Of a stretch of 30,521 nucleotides of DNA, positions 18,796 to 29,148 are shown piece by piece. The notes under the pieces were generated by a model. It made no database searches. It worked only from the letters and a program-made list of their open reading frames with translations, and was not told where the DNA came from. The stretch's first letter is position 1, and each line of letters opens with the position of its first letter. The DNA comes from Fragilaria radians (taxonomy: Eukaryota > Bacillariophyta > Fragilariophyceae > Fragilariales > Fragilariaceae). A program made the translations under genes and the position numbers. The stretch is taken from contig CAAAJI010000584.1 in the NCBI GenBank assembly GCA_900642245.1, forward strand, positions 1-30,521, read 5' to 3'.

Positions 18796-19731
18796 CTATT
18801 TTCTCTCATCGTCCTTGTGCAGGCTACTCCCGGAAGCTGGAGGGTTTTGCCGATGATGCCTTAAAACGTTGCGTATTCTTTGACGTCGTTGCAACTCTTG
18901 AGCCTTACCTAACTTAGGTATCCAAATTCCATTCTGCCGCTCAAAATATTGAAAAAAGTTTGGATTCCATCGACGAAATTGTCGCACAATGGATGCCGGT
19001 TGTGGATTTTCTTTTCTTGCTTGAAGAAATTTCTTATTGGAAACTTCCGAGCCATATTCTTTCATAATTTCAATCATGTCTGCCACTGGGATATCGGAAA
19101 TTTTGTTTCCCTCAGAGAGAAGTCGTAGCTCACGAATGTTGCAACTGGAACGGTTCAGCTCATTAAGCAGTACATTTATTTTCTTTCTGGCTTCGCCCAA
19201 TTCAATTTTTAGGTCCACATTCTCCCGAATCAGATTTGCCATACATAATGGAGATCTCATGTGACTGACACAATGAAACCCTGTTTGTTCTAATGAATCA
19301 GAGGAGCTTACTGTAGGGGAAAATGGGGAAGATAAATTATTTCGATTATCAGTGGCGCTTTCCCCTGCCAGATCTGGGGACATATGTAGGTTTAATGCTT
19401 GTGAATTCGTATAGAGCATTTGTGCCGACGTTTGAGGATTTTTCCTTTCAGAATCTTTGGTGCATGACTTATCGGCGGAATGTAACTCCATTGACAGAAG
19501 ATTTGAGCATGGCACATGATCATGACATGAATTTTGGTCATTTGTAACATCTATTGCAGGTGTTGATTGTTGCGTCAGTTCTCTAGGGTCGTGATCCATT
19601 GCAGTTTTACTAAGTAATTCTAAAAATCCCAGCTTGGTTGGGAAACAGACTTGATGCAACGGTGACATGCAATTTAAAATATCGGTCTTTAAAATTGAGC
19701 CGTTTGTGATTCCAAAAGAAAAAATACTCAT
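18796..19731 (-). CDS. Unrecognised protein, coiled coil plus basic Trp-containing module
   Basis: I do not recognise this 311-residue protein. Residues 1-160 are Ser/Asn/His-rich and probably disordered. Residues about 165-206 form a charged heptad-like helix (ENVDLKIELGEARKKINVLL) that could dimerise. Residues 234-293 form a dense basic and aromatic module with SIVRQFRRWNPNFFQYFERQ and IWIPKLGKAQELQRRQRIRN, looking like a small nucleic-acid-binding domain. The layout suggests a nuclear regulator, but that is inference. The start is well supported: an in-frame TAG directly precedes the ATG. Similar NPxxSIVRxFRRWNP blocks may exist in other stramenopiles; I cannot confirm this. It is single-exon and divergent from the MFS gene across 1.3 kb. 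Confidence 0.65.
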   Translation of the reverse strand: MSIFSFGITNGSILKTDILNCMSPLHQVCFPTKLGFLELLSKTAMDHDPRELTQQSTPAIDVTNDQNSCHDHVPCSNLLSMELHSADKSCTKDSERKNPQTSAQMLYTNSQALNLHMSPDLAGESATDNRNNLSSPFSPTVSSSDSLEQTGFHCVSHMRSPLCMANLIRENVDLKIELGEARKKINVLLNELNRSSCNIRELRLLSEGNKISDIPVADMIEIMKEYGSEVSNKKFLQARKENPQPASIVRQFRRWNPNFFQYFERQNGIWIPKLGKAQELQRRQRIRNVLRHHRQNPPASGSSLHKDDERK

Positions 19732-21070
19732 CTAGGTTTCACGTGTCATCCCGAAAAGGACGATGTTGTTGAAGGTTTTGTGAGCCTCGAATCGAATATC
19801 CTTTCAGTCCACCGTAAACTCTCATACCTTTCTTACGTATATTCGATGAAGAAAGACTAAACATAATTTGAAGAATTCTCCGCCTTCTGACTGACACCCA
19901 AGATTGCCGACAAATCCCTTCCCTTAATGATTTAGGTCAAATGTAATTAACCGGATTTCTTGAACTTAAAATGCAAAGGTACAAAAGTTAACATCTAGGT
20001 ACTATTAGTTTATCTGCCAATTTAAGCGCTTATAGTCAGACTATACTTATTTGATTATAAAGAGTGGATTCCATAAGAAAAAGTGTGAGCATCTCTTCAT
20101 TGATATGATGCGATGTAAATCACGGATATACCGTAAATGCGTTTCTCATTGACTATTGATGTTGAGGTATTCTCGGCTCAAATGTATTGGTGTAATGATG
20201 ATTTTATATAATCCTATTACATTTATTTGGGAAAAGAAATATTGATCATCTATCTTTTGTCATTCAAAATGGTAATGTGAGAAATTTGAAGATTTAAAGT
20301 ACTGCTCTCCTTGAATAGAATTGTGATCGTGTAAACATTCTTTTCCTTTGAATCAAAATGGACTAGCAGCAGTATTGAACTTCTTCCGTACTTTTTCAAG
20401 ATATCCATATCATTATCTTCTTCCAACGTTCTGTAGTTAGATTTACTCTGCAATATATTAAAATATGTAATCTATTTTATGGAAATCGTTACTACATAAT
20501 TTGCCTTCTCTCCAAAATAGTTGGAAGACTAAATCCCAACACAATATGAGTTTATTTGTCACAGAAGCCGAACGTATAGCGGTATCAGAAGCTATCATTT
20601 AATTCGTCACATATCAATTGGATCCAATAAAAATTGTGTTCCTTTAGCCCCCAACATTGGAGATTAGTTTATGCAACTATGAGGAAGCGTCATGTTGACG
20701 CCATTAGACATTTGGAGGATGAAGGCTCGATGAAGATAGAATTCATAAGTAAATCAGAGGACAATTTTGGCAGCATCTTTCCAAAGAAGTCAACGACATT
20801 GTGTGAAAGAAACGCAAGGAAATATGTAATGGATGAAACAACATGCTAAAATCAAAATTCAGGATACCATTTTTGATTTGGAAGGTAGCGAAAGAGCATT
20901 TAAGAGTGATATGTGAAAAATTGAATTGTGTTGTTCAGGAAGAGAGGGGAAAGACACATGAGGAATGATGAATAGGAGCCTTAAATGTTTTAAAGATAAT
21001 TTTAAAGTCGAAAAACGAAACGGACGAAGATAATTCTTTGTCACAAAAATGCAAAAGTTATCTTCAAAAT
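19732..21070. other. Long divergent intergenic region
   Basis: This 1.3-kb spacer lies between the 5' ends of the unknown gene and the MFS gene and should hold both promoters. A plus-strand frame at 20634-20849 lacks an ATG at its 5' end and resembles nothing known. No repeat, RNA gene or transposon motif was found. Confidence 0.4.
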
Positions 21071-22578
21071 ATGGAAAATTCTGACGAGACTGAGATTCAA
21101 AATGATCGAATACGACCGCATCCTATCTTGACAACCATCACATTGAGTCTTTGTTCTTTTATGAATTCGTATCTTATGATTAGTATGTTCCCCTACGGTG
21201 GATTTATGATTCTGCATATCCTTCCAGATTCCACGAAAGTGACTGTCGATACAGTTGGTTCGTACGCAGGATTCTTAGCATCCTCCTTTATGGTGGGTCG
21301 TATGGTAACATCCTATGCTTGGGGTGTAGTGGGGGATACCTATGGTCGAATTTTTGTTTTGGAATGGACACTCCTTTTGGCAGGATTGTGTTCCCTTTTC
21401 TTTGGATGTTCCCAAACTTGGATTGCCGCTCTTTTGTGGCGTTTCTGTGCTGGAATGAGCAATGGTACACTCAGTGTGACGAAAACTATGGTAACAGAAG
21501 TATCGTCAAATGATGAAATTCTTGAACGTCGGATAATGGGTATCGTCGTTGGGATGAGATCATGGGGTTTCCTATTAGCTCCAGCACTCGGAGGAGCTTT
21601 GGCAGAACCCCTGAAACAATATCCAAGATGGAATCCAGAACTCTGGGTCCGCAAAATGTTGACCGAGTTCCCATTCATCCTACCAAATCTGTTGGCATTC
21701 ATTCTTTGTATTCTAACCGCAATATTGGTACGATGTATTCTCCCCGAAACGTTACCAGAAGAAAGACGTCGTCCACTAAGCCAAATTCCACGAGACATGA
21801 TGAACCAAATAAAGTGCCTCTTAGCATCCTGCCACCAACTATTCCGGAGATTTACCGACATCTTTGTTGAACAGGAAAGGATGTTGTTAGATGATGATGA
21901 TCAGTTAACGGCACTTTTGGAGGACCATGATATCACGACTGACGTATCCACCAATGATGAGCCGGCTATTTTGAGCCGACCCCTAATCCGGAAACTCATG
22001 ATAAGTCATGGTTTGTTTGCATTTGTATCGACGCTTGTGGATGAATTATTTCCTCTCTTTTGTATGTCAGCCCAGCATGGATTGGCTTTAAAGGAAGCTG
22101 ATATTGGGGAAATACTTTCGTTGGCTGGGATTGTCTTTGTGGTACTCCAATATTTACTCTACATTGCTCTAGTGACGTATACTGGTGTGGAACGATCGCT
22201 TATCATTGGAAGTATCTTAGGAATTCAACCGCTGTTATTGATACCGATATCTCTGGCGATAAAGAAAAAATTGTGGTTGTTCCTATTCTTAGCCTTTGTC
22301 ATGGGAATTGTAAAGTGTTTCATTCTCTATTCTTTACTTGCATGTCATTGGCGATGAACAAAACGGTACCCTTGTCTCAAAGGGCTAGGATGAATGGGAT
22401 TCAGCTAATGGTTGGAAGTTTAGCCAGAGCATTCGGCCCTATTCTTGCCGGAGCCATGGCAACTGTTTCCTTTTCTTCTAAACTTCCGGATTTATGGGGA
22501 TGCATACCTGTATTTTTGGTGGTCGGCGTTATTGGATGGTTAATAACATTCCGCATGTGCTGCGGAACTTTGAGTTAA
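21071..22578 (+). CDS. Major facilitator transporter, ZIFL/YCR023C-like, with a frameshift near the 3' end
   Basis: MFS proteins move small solutes across membranes; the ZIFL-like group includes plant metal- and auxin-related carriers, so the substrate is open. Marks are the N-terminal MFPYGGFMI block, YAGFLASSFMVGRMVTSYAW with GVVGDTYGR (the MFS loop 2-3 motif), and ALGGALAEP. A long acidic loop (LLDDDDQLTALLEDHD) falls between membrane segments 6 and 7. The first frame ends at 22357, but the expected last two segments (VPLSQRARMNGIQLMVGSLA, then AFGPILAGAMATVS) continue in another frame to 22578. The switch lies between about 22273 and 22357 and equals one missing base. No intron with GT-AG ends repairs it. 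If joined, the protein would be about 502 residues. The start is the first ATG (the frame opens earlier without one). It may be a pseudogene or carry an assembly error. Confidence 0.75.
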
Positions 22579-22913
22579 TACTTGAAATAGACATCTAGGG
22601 TGTCGAAAAAGGCAATCTAAGATATGAATTATCTCTACGCAAAAGAATGTACATGGCAAAGGAACAAAGTTTGGTGAAGATTAGATGCGTGGATCTGAAA
22701 TCTCAATGGTAAAATGCATGGAAAAATTGGGTTTGACTCCATCTCTGTTTTTGATGTATGCAAACAATAATTTCCAGGACTCAAACATGCAACCGATAGT
22801 GAAAGCCCATTGTTACTTTTTACACATCTTTATCCATTCTTTGGCAAAATGAAAGATTCTTATTGTTTAGCATTTCGAAGAAAAAGATATTTTGGATTTC
22901 AAGACATTATCCC
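22579..22913. other. Intergenic between convergent genes
   Basis: Spacer between the ends of the MFS gene and TSR2. I see no gene, RNA or repeat in it. Confidence 0.4.
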
Positions 22914-23618
22914 TTACAAACCCAAAGGTTTCTTTTTCTTTTTGGAAACGACGGGAGCAAAGCCATCCTCGTCGATGGGAGGAACCTCTTTGACTGGCAT
23001 AGGATCTCCCAATTGTCTTGGAGGATTCTTATCATTAGATGATTTTTGAACCGCTTTTGAAGCACCAAACAGGGATTCACTTGCATAGATATTAGCTTCT
23101 ACCGTTGTCAAGCAATCACTCTCTTTATCCATTTGTGCAGCATCCGAGTCTTCCATAGCGTCATCATCATCATCATCGTCATCATATTCGTTTGATTGAA
23201 TTTGGATTGGATGATTCGAAATTTGATTCGATGCCTGAGTTGCAATCGTCACCATTTGACGACAAAATGTCGGATCACCTTTCCCTATACAGTCCTCATA
23301 CATTTGAAATATAGTTTGAGCAACTTGACGGTCAGAACCGTCCTCCAAAGTAACTGAAAACTCTTCCTCCATATAAATTGCCAAGTTATCTTCCAATTCT
23401 AATACATCGATTTTAGGTTTGGTAGTTCCTGTGAAAAGGTCATACAAAGATTGACGTAAGAATTCCGCTTTGTCCATAGATTGAGGACCACCCCATCCCG
23501 AATCCACAGCAGTTCGAAAGGCAGACCATGATCGAAGTACTGCCGTAACACCAGCGCGGAATTCTTCCAACAATTGATCTTTCGAAAGGATTACGTTTGT
23601 CGATTGTTGGTTTTGCAT
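22914..23618 (-). CDS. TSR2: Pre-rRNA processing protein TSR2
   Basis: TSR2 escorts ribosomal protein eS26 into the nucleus and to pre-40S particles. The 234-residue product has the family core at about residues 20-112: FRAGVTAVLRSWSAFRTAVD, then GWGG (W42-G43-G44), LEDNLAIYMEEEFSV and LEDGSDRQVAQTIFQMYEDC. A run of eight Asp (146-153) and further acidic residues follow, then the basic end VVSKKKKKPLGL. Acidic tails are usual in the family and help bind eS26. The first ATG at 23618 is used; the frame runs a few codons further upstream without one. It is divergent from the WBP4-like gene across 150 bp, so the two may share a promoter. Confidence 0.9.
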   Translation of the reverse strand: MQNQQSTNVILSKDQLLEEFRAGVTAVLRSWSAFRTAVDSGWGGPQSMDKAEFLRQSLYDLFTGTTKPKIDVLELEDNLAIYMEEEFSVTLEDGSDRQVAQTIFQMYEDCIGKGDPTFCRQMVTIATQASNQISNHPIQIQSNEYDDDDDDDDAMEDSDAAQMDKESDCLTTVEANIYASESLFGASKAVQKSSNDKNPPRQLGDPMPVKEVPPIDEDGFAPVVSKKKKKPLGL

Positions 23619-23768
23619 TCTTACAAACAAAATGAGGCTCGTTTTCAGGGTAACTCGATTGGAAGTGAAATAATTAGGTTATTAGCCATCAAATTTTCTT
23701 TCGTTACTTGATACTCGTTGACATCAAAAATATTGCTGACTTCCACATTACATATTACAACCTTGGAA
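23619..23768. promoter_or_regulatory. 150-bp divergent promoter region, TSR2 / WBP4-like gene
   Basis: The two start codons face away from each other across only 150 bases, so both promoters must lie here unless a start is misplaced. No TATA box or E2F site is evident. Confidence 0.45.
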
Positions 23769-25112
23769 ATGAGCACGAAAAGCTTTCCAAAAGGTGGCCG
23801 CGAGCCTTGGAGGAATAAGGAGCGTCATTATTGTGCAGTATGTAATAGTTGGATGGGAAGTGACCGTCAGTCGATTTTGCTGCATGAACAAGGAAAGAAA
23901 CATCAAGAAAATATCATCAAATCATTGAAACAAAATCAATTGGATCGTAAGAAGGAGGAACAATCGAAGAGTTACCTACAAAAAACTCTTGCACAAATAT
24001 CATCTGCTGCTGTATCTTCTCATTGTCATGACATTGCAATCTATGGAGATTCAGCATTACATGCTGTTGCTGTCCAAAATCAACAATCAAATGAAGTCGC
24101 AACGACACCTGAGATAAAGAATGACGTCCCACCACCTCTCATACTAAGTAAGCGAGAAGAGAAGAAAGCATGGATATCGAAAAAGAAAAAGCGTGAGGAA
24201 GATAAAGAGATTGAGAGAGATGGTGGAATGGTTGATGTTGATGAAAGACAGGCGAAGAGAATCAATTTACTCCGTTCTCCAGAGGAAGGTAATTATACGA
24301 TGGGGGATAACGTATACTTAGAGGGAGTGACATTTATCAATTTATTGGAACCAGATATGCCAATCGAAATTTGGATAGGAAACAAAGCAGCGACATCAGC
24401 TGAAAAACGCTTACCCGAGTACCAACACAATTGGAAACCAGGTATTGTTGTTAAAATTCGAGACTCCTTGCACGATTCTGAGACCGGAAAAGTTTTAGAT
24501 GTTTCCTATCTACAAAAACTTTCGGATACTGAAGAAACCTTAGAAAAATCTGTCTTACCAAATCGTATACGCATAATATTGGGAAGCGACGAATCCATAC
24601 CAGATACCCTCGAGGAAGCTCAGATTGCAGCCTCCGGTTGTGAACAACAAGCGCATATTGTTGTCGATAATTCTAGGAATCAAGACATCGCAACAAATAA
24701 TACCACGACGAATCCGAATGATTCCGCCGAGTTGTCTAGTTGGACAACCGTAGAGATTCGAACGACGACACGGCGACAAGAACTTCGCGCGGAACGTGAA
24801 CGTGAACGACAGGAGCAACAGGACGAAACCAATCGATTGGCACAAGAACGTAGACGAGAACAAGGTCGTCGTATGGAAGAGGCTCGGATTGACAATGCTG
24901 AAGATTCTGCCCTCGGAGCGTTTGATGTATGGAATAATGGGACTGAGGGATATAAGGGGGTGAATATTCATACTACACAAAAATGGACAGTCGCAGAGAC
25001 GATTGGAAACAATATATCTACGAAAGGTAAAGTAGAATTTAAGAAAAAGAATTCGTTCCAAAAGAAGAATAAGCAGAATAATCGACGAATCACTTCGTCG
25101 GAGGATCTGTGA
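23769..25112 (+). CDS. WBP4/FBP21-like U1-type zinc-finger splicing factor
   Basis: WBP4 is a spliceosome-associated nuclear protein. Residues 13-50 match its N-terminal U1-type zinc finger (WRNKERHYCAVCNSWMGSDR, then HEQGKKHQENI) with Cys22, Cys25, His39 and His45. It is followed by the Lys-rich helix seen in the family. The middle has an unassigned folded-looking block (MPIEIWIGNKAATS, then YQHNWKPGIVVKIRDS). Next comes a long Arg/Glu helix (RRQELRAERERERQEQQDET, about residues 340-390) and a basic C-terminus (VEFKKKNSFQKKNKQNNRR) like the VxFKKRK end of WBP4 relatives. WW domains, present in human WBP4, are not seen. The product is 447 residues; the first ATG is at 23769. The family call rests mainly on the zinc finger and C-terminus. 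Confidence 0.75.
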   Translation: MSTKSFPKGGREPWRNKERHYCAVCNSWMGSDRQSILLHEQGKKHQENIIKSLKQNQLDRKKEEQSKSYLQKTLAQISSAAVSSHCHDIAIYGDSALHAVAVQNQQSNEVATTPEIKNDVPPPLILSKREEKKAWISKKKKREEDKEIERDGGMVDVDERQAKRINLLRSPEEGNYTMGDNVYLEGVTFINLLEPDMPIEIWIGNKAATSAEKRLPEYQHNWKPGIVVKIRDSLHDSETGKVLDVSYLQKLSDTEETLEKSVLPNRIRIILGSDESIPDTLEEAQIAASGCEQQAHIVVDNSRNQDIATNNTTTNPNDSAELSSWTTVEIRTTTRRQELRAERERERQEQQDETNRLAQERRREQGRRMEEARIDNAEDSALGAFDVWNNGTEGYKGVNIHTTQKWTVAETIGNNISTKGKVEFKKKNSFQKKNKQNNRRITSSEDL

Positions 25113-26709
25113 CACATGGGGAACTTCCATTGCGTCAATCTTTTGAAAGCGTTGAAGTTATCTTTGTATGTGAAGTGGTATTAAGAAAAGGATTCATTTT
25201 CTTTAACAAAGACTGAAATATAAGGTCACAGTGGAAAGCATACAATCTAAGTTGCCTTCTAGACATGGGATTCGAATTTGATGAAGACTTGAAGATTTAG
25301 TGGGCCTTCCCATAAGTATAAATGCATCATTCCTAGCCCTTCAGGTTGTCTTTGAGACTTATACCATTCATATTGCTGTGTTCTCAAAGTTTATTCAAGA
25401 ACATGTGTTAGCAGAGTAACCCAATTTATTCATGAAATGTCTACTAGACCGCACTGATAGTTCCCTTTTTTCTCAAGGCATGTTCGAAGTACCTAGTTTA
25501 TTAATGTTGCCATAACACATTAAGGAATTGACAGTCCATGGTTATTCCTTGACAAGATATAGATGTATTGTACTAGTAGATTTTCAAATGATGACAATCT
25601 CCAACTGGCAAAGCAATATTTCAATATAATCAATTATATGCGGAGTTATGAGTGCACGTATTATCGAAACTGGTAGAACCTGTGTAGAGGACAGGACAGA
25701 TCCCATTAAATTCAGAAAGCACGCTATCCCATCAGATAAATTAAGAATTTGCATCACCATTGTCCACTAACTTCAGGTATGTTGGAAGCAGGCATTTGAA
25801 TTGGCGGTTATGGTGAAGCATGTTTTTTCAATTTCTATTGCTTAATTGGATATTCAGAAACCTTTCTGACTATTTGACTTGTATTGTCGATTTCATCATG
25901 CTTGATTGTTATGGTAGTGATCAACAAAAAAATCCTCTCATCAAGGATACTTGCTTTTCCTAGATCTCAACAAACTCCTATTCAATTGTCAAGAAACCTT
26001 AATGGTCCATTATCAGGATGATTTCTATAATGATGGCATATAATAGATGCATCAAGATGCATTTATGCAGTCAACATGATTGTGGATCTAAGAAGGCTTT
26101 GGAAAGGAGAAATGGAGATGCACATCATTATTATAATATCAATATATTGCTATAGCAATTTACTTGTTGCAGGATAATCGTATTTTTAAAGTTGGATGGT
26201 GATTGTCTGTGGATTAAATGGCAGAATATTGATTTCTAAAAAGTGGAGGAATTTATACATCAACTTTACTCCCAGGTTACTTAAGCTTGGACAGTGAATG
26301 TTGGCAAATCTCCAAAGATCAATCTTCCTCCATTTTGAAGGATTAATGCTGATTGTGCTAAGGATTGTAATGTGATACCTGTAAGATGTTTGGCATTCCT
26401 TTGCATTTCCATGCGTGCATTTCCATGCATATTTAGTGAAGAATTTTCACTTTTGTATGCGATAGGCTTGGTAAGTTAGCTTTGATTGCTGACAACCATT
26501 CAACTCTTTGGTTTTTATTCCGTTGGTGATTGCTGCAGGACGAAACATTTCATATGTGTAAGATCCTTTTACCTTTTTAACCAAATCTTCCTAAAAAATG
26601 ACGGAGTTTTGATTTCGAATATTATTCGCCACTGTTTTTCGGTATCTGGTCGGCATCCATCAGAAAAAATTCCATCCACAATCGTCGAGCTAAAACAAGT
26701 CCGTATCCA
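25113..26709. other. Long intergenic region, no gene recognised
   Basis: About 1.6 kb of AT-rich, stop-filled sequence between the WBP4-like gene and the citrate carrier. It could be decayed transposon sequence, but I found no motif to prove it. The last 200 bases should hold the citrate-carrier promoter. A small repeat of GCATTTCCATGC occurs near 26403-26430. Confidence 0.4.
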
Positions 26710-27713
26710 ATGTCCGCAGCGCCTTCAACTCCAGCCAAGAAGAAAAGTAACCCTCTGACTGCCATGACGGCAGGGTGTATCGCTGGGGGTATTGAGGCTA
26801 CGGCCGTGTGGCCAATGGAATACATTAAAACTCAATTGCAATTGCATTCGAAAGTGAAGGTGGGTGGTGCGTCGCCACTTCCATACACTGGAATGTTATC
26901 TGGATTGCAATACACGGTTCGGACTACTGGATTTTGGTCACTCTATCGCGGATTAGCACCGACTTTGTTGGGATCCATCCCCAAGGCAGGTATCCGATTT
27001 GGATTGAATTCTGTCTTTAAGGAAATGATGAGGGGAAAGGATGGTAAATTGAATCCTGGACAAAATTTCTTGGCAGGTATGGGTGCTGGAATATCGGAGG
27101 CCTTGCTAATTGTGGCTCCAGTCGAAACAGTCAAGACGAAATGTATTGAGTTGAATATGGGCTTCCTTTCGGGATTAAAGCAAATCATAAAGAATGAAGG
27201 TATTTCGGGTGCTTATCAAGGAGCTTTTGCCACAGCCTTGAAACAAGGATCCAATCAAGGGTTGCGCTTTATGTGGTTCAACGAATTTCAGCGTATCGTT
27301 ACGAACGACGGAGAAACGAAAATGACTCCCATTCTTGGCCTTTTGGGAGGTATGTCTGCGGGCTGCTTTTCTACACTGGGTAACAATCCGTTCGATGTCG
27401 TAAAGGTTAGTACAGATATCTTCACCAGCTTATCCGCTCGTTAAGGAAAATTCTAGAAAAAAAATCACTCACGTCCACAACCTCTCTTTCCCCCCTCCCC
27501 CTCGATTAGACACGTATGCAAGGAACGAAGGCGTCTCAATATAAGAATACTCTAGATTGTTTCCAACAAATATGGGCCAAAGAGGGTATTGCCGCATTTT
27601 ATGCAGGGGTTGTCCCACGTTTAGGACGAGTTGTTCCAGGACAAGGAATTATTTTCATGAGTTTTGAGTCGATTCAAAATGCTTTAGCTGAAAACTTCTC
27701 TATTTTCAGATAA
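26710..27713 (+). CDS. Mitochondrial tricarboxylate (citrate) carrier, SLC25A1-like
   Basis: This inner-membrane carrier exchanges mitochondrial citrate for malate, supplying cytosolic acetyl units for lipid synthesis. Exon 1 is 26710-27405 and exon 2 27510-27713, phase 0, giving 299 residues, the normal carrier size. All three PX[DE]XX[KR] repeats are present: PMEYIKTQLQ, PVETVKTKCIE and PFDVVK|TRMQG (split by the intron). Subfamily marks are YTGMLSGLQYTVRTTGFWSL YRGL, IPKAGIRFG, GSNQGLRFMWF and PRLGRVVPGQGI; TRMQG plus PRLGRV fit SLC25A1 best. The ATG at 26710 leaves a short Ala/Lys-rich N-terminus. It is convergent with RFC3, 210 bp apart. Substrate is inferred from family resemblance. Confidence 0.9.
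27406..27509 (+). other. Citrate carrier intron, 104 nt
   Basis: Donor GTAAAG|GTTAGT and acceptor GATTAG|ACACGT, with a C-rich pyrimidine tract before the acceptor. Splicing joins DVVK to TRMQG and completes the third carrier signature. Unspliced, the frame stops 12 codons into the intron. Confidence 0.9.
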
Positions 27714-27923
27714 TTTTTTACATGGTTACGTTAAAATAAAAGGATTGAAATAAAAAAGAAATATGTATCTTCCAGTACGAGATAAGAACTAAGAATTATT
27801 TTGAAATTATCATGATACTCTAACTTGCAGATGTTACTTAGTCATGAAAAGAAGTAATCTAACTTTCCGAGGTGCTCATTGGAAGCAAAAAAGTACATGA
27901 AGTAGTCTTTGAGGGTTATGTCG

Positions 27924-29094
27924 TTAGCCAAACATATCTGTAAGATATCTTTTGTAAATTGCCATGTATTTGCAGACAAATGCTTCCAGATGAAATATTT
28001 CTTTGGAACCACCCGTAGCCATTCGATGTTCGTAAAAGGCAGCCCACTCTAATACTTCCTGTTTTAGCATGTCGTCAAGATTGACAAGTAGCTCCCGAAC
28101 TAAGGTCTTTAGTATGGTTGCTGGGGGGATGCAATGAACCAAAAGTTCGTATAGCTTCTCCCTCGCAGCCATGAGCCGCTGGGGAGACTGCTCCTTGCTT
28201 ATATCAACAGCCAGTTGATGGATGTAGATCTCCCAATCAGTCCGAATGATGGGAAGGTCTGGAGTGAGACCAGCAGAATCATGACGGTGCCGAACGTGCG
28301 TTGCCTCCAACATGAGTAGAGCCCGCCGCAAATTGCGTGAACTTTCCCGAGCAATCGTAACGGCCAAACGATCTGGTAATGTGATGGATTCCTTTCGAGA
28401 AGTTTCTTTCAGGACATGACAAATCTAGAAGAGAGAGAGAAAAACCAATTACAGCATCAATATGAGTCAATCAGAAGCATAAAGAAGCTCGAGACATTGA
28501 GAAATGCAATTTTCTACGTACTTCATCTATTGTCGGTGCTGGAACTCGAATTCCTAAACATCGACTACGGACGGGTTCCATCAGTTTGGAAGGCGAATTG
28601 CATACCAGAATAAGTCGGCAAGTTGCAGCATACTTTTCCATGGTCCTTCTGAGCCCTGATTGCGCTTGCTTAGACAAACGATCCGCCTCATGAAGGATCA
28701 CAATCTTAAACTCGGTTCCTTTTTTGAAATTCAAAGCCCGGTTGCTAGCCATTTCCTTGATGGCTTCCTGAACGACAAATCGATCATTCAGACCGGCATC
28801 TCCAGGACAGAGTTCAATATGATATGGACTGGATACCATGTTAATATCAATAACTCGATTCGATGGAGTTGTAAATGAGCGTTTGTCGAGTTTGAGTTTA
28901 TGGGCACCATTGCCATAAATCCTTTGCAATAGCGCCATGATTCGAGTCTTCTTGCCAGATCCCGACGGACCGTATACGAACAAGTGAGGCATGTTGGCAC
29001 TGTGTTTAACTAAAGCCTCTAGTCGTTTCGTTGTCTCTTCATGGTAGGATAGATCATCCAAGTTCTTTGGACGGTGCTTATCAACCCAAAGCAT
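27924..29094 (-). CDS. RFC3: Replication factor C small subunit (RFC3; yeast Rfc5 equivalent)
   Basis: This AAA+ subunit of the RFC clamp loader helps load PCNA onto primed DNA in the nucleus. Exon 1 is 29094-28522 and exon 2 28424-27924, phase 0, 357 residues in all (family about 355). The start LWVDKHRP matches RFC3 LWVDKYRP. Walker A is GPSGSGKKT (42-50), Walker B ILHEAD, then LRRTMEKYAATCRLILVCNS and the SRC motif (VRSRC) used by neighbouring ATPase sites. The C-terminal collar includes WEIYIHQLAVDISKEQSPQR, LYELLVHCIPP and FHLEAFVCKYMAIYKRY. The first ATG is at 29094; the frame before it lacks one. Two E2F-like sites lie just upstream. It is divergent from the acidic unknown gene at 29487. 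Confidence 0.95.
28425..28521 (-). other. RFC3 intron, 97 nt
   Basis: On the minus strand the donor is GAA|GTACGT and the acceptor CTTCTAG|ATTTGT, preceded by a long TCTCTC pyrimidine tract. Splicing joins PAPTIDE to ICHVLKETSRK, exactly as in RFC3 relatives. Confidence 0.9.
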
Positions 29095-29125
29095 AATTCG
29101 TATCAAGTGATGCAATCAATTCAAT

Positions 29126-29148
29126 GCGCCAAAAAGCGCGCCAAAAAA
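29126..29148 (-). promoter_or_regulatory. Two tandem E2F-like sites upstream of RFC3
   Basis: On the minus strand TTTTTTGGCGC (29148-29138) and TTTTTGGCGC (29135-29126) are nearly adjacent, 32 nt upstream of the RFC3 ATG. Both fit TTTSGCGC-type E2F/DP sites. RFC genes are classic S-phase E2F targets in plants and animals. With the site before RAD18 this suggests shared cell-cycle control. Confidence 0.7.

Noticed and set aside
20634..20849. Plus-strand frame of about 70 codons in the long divergent spacer
   Set aside because: It begins without ATG, is short and has no recognised domain.
22305..22385. An intron explaining the MFS frame change (GTAAAG ... CAAAG)
   Set aside because: The joined frame meets TAG immediately, and it would remove sequence that matches the transporter family.
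23163..23186. TCATCA trinucleotide repeat
   Set aside because: It simply encodes the Asp run of TSR2, normal for the family.
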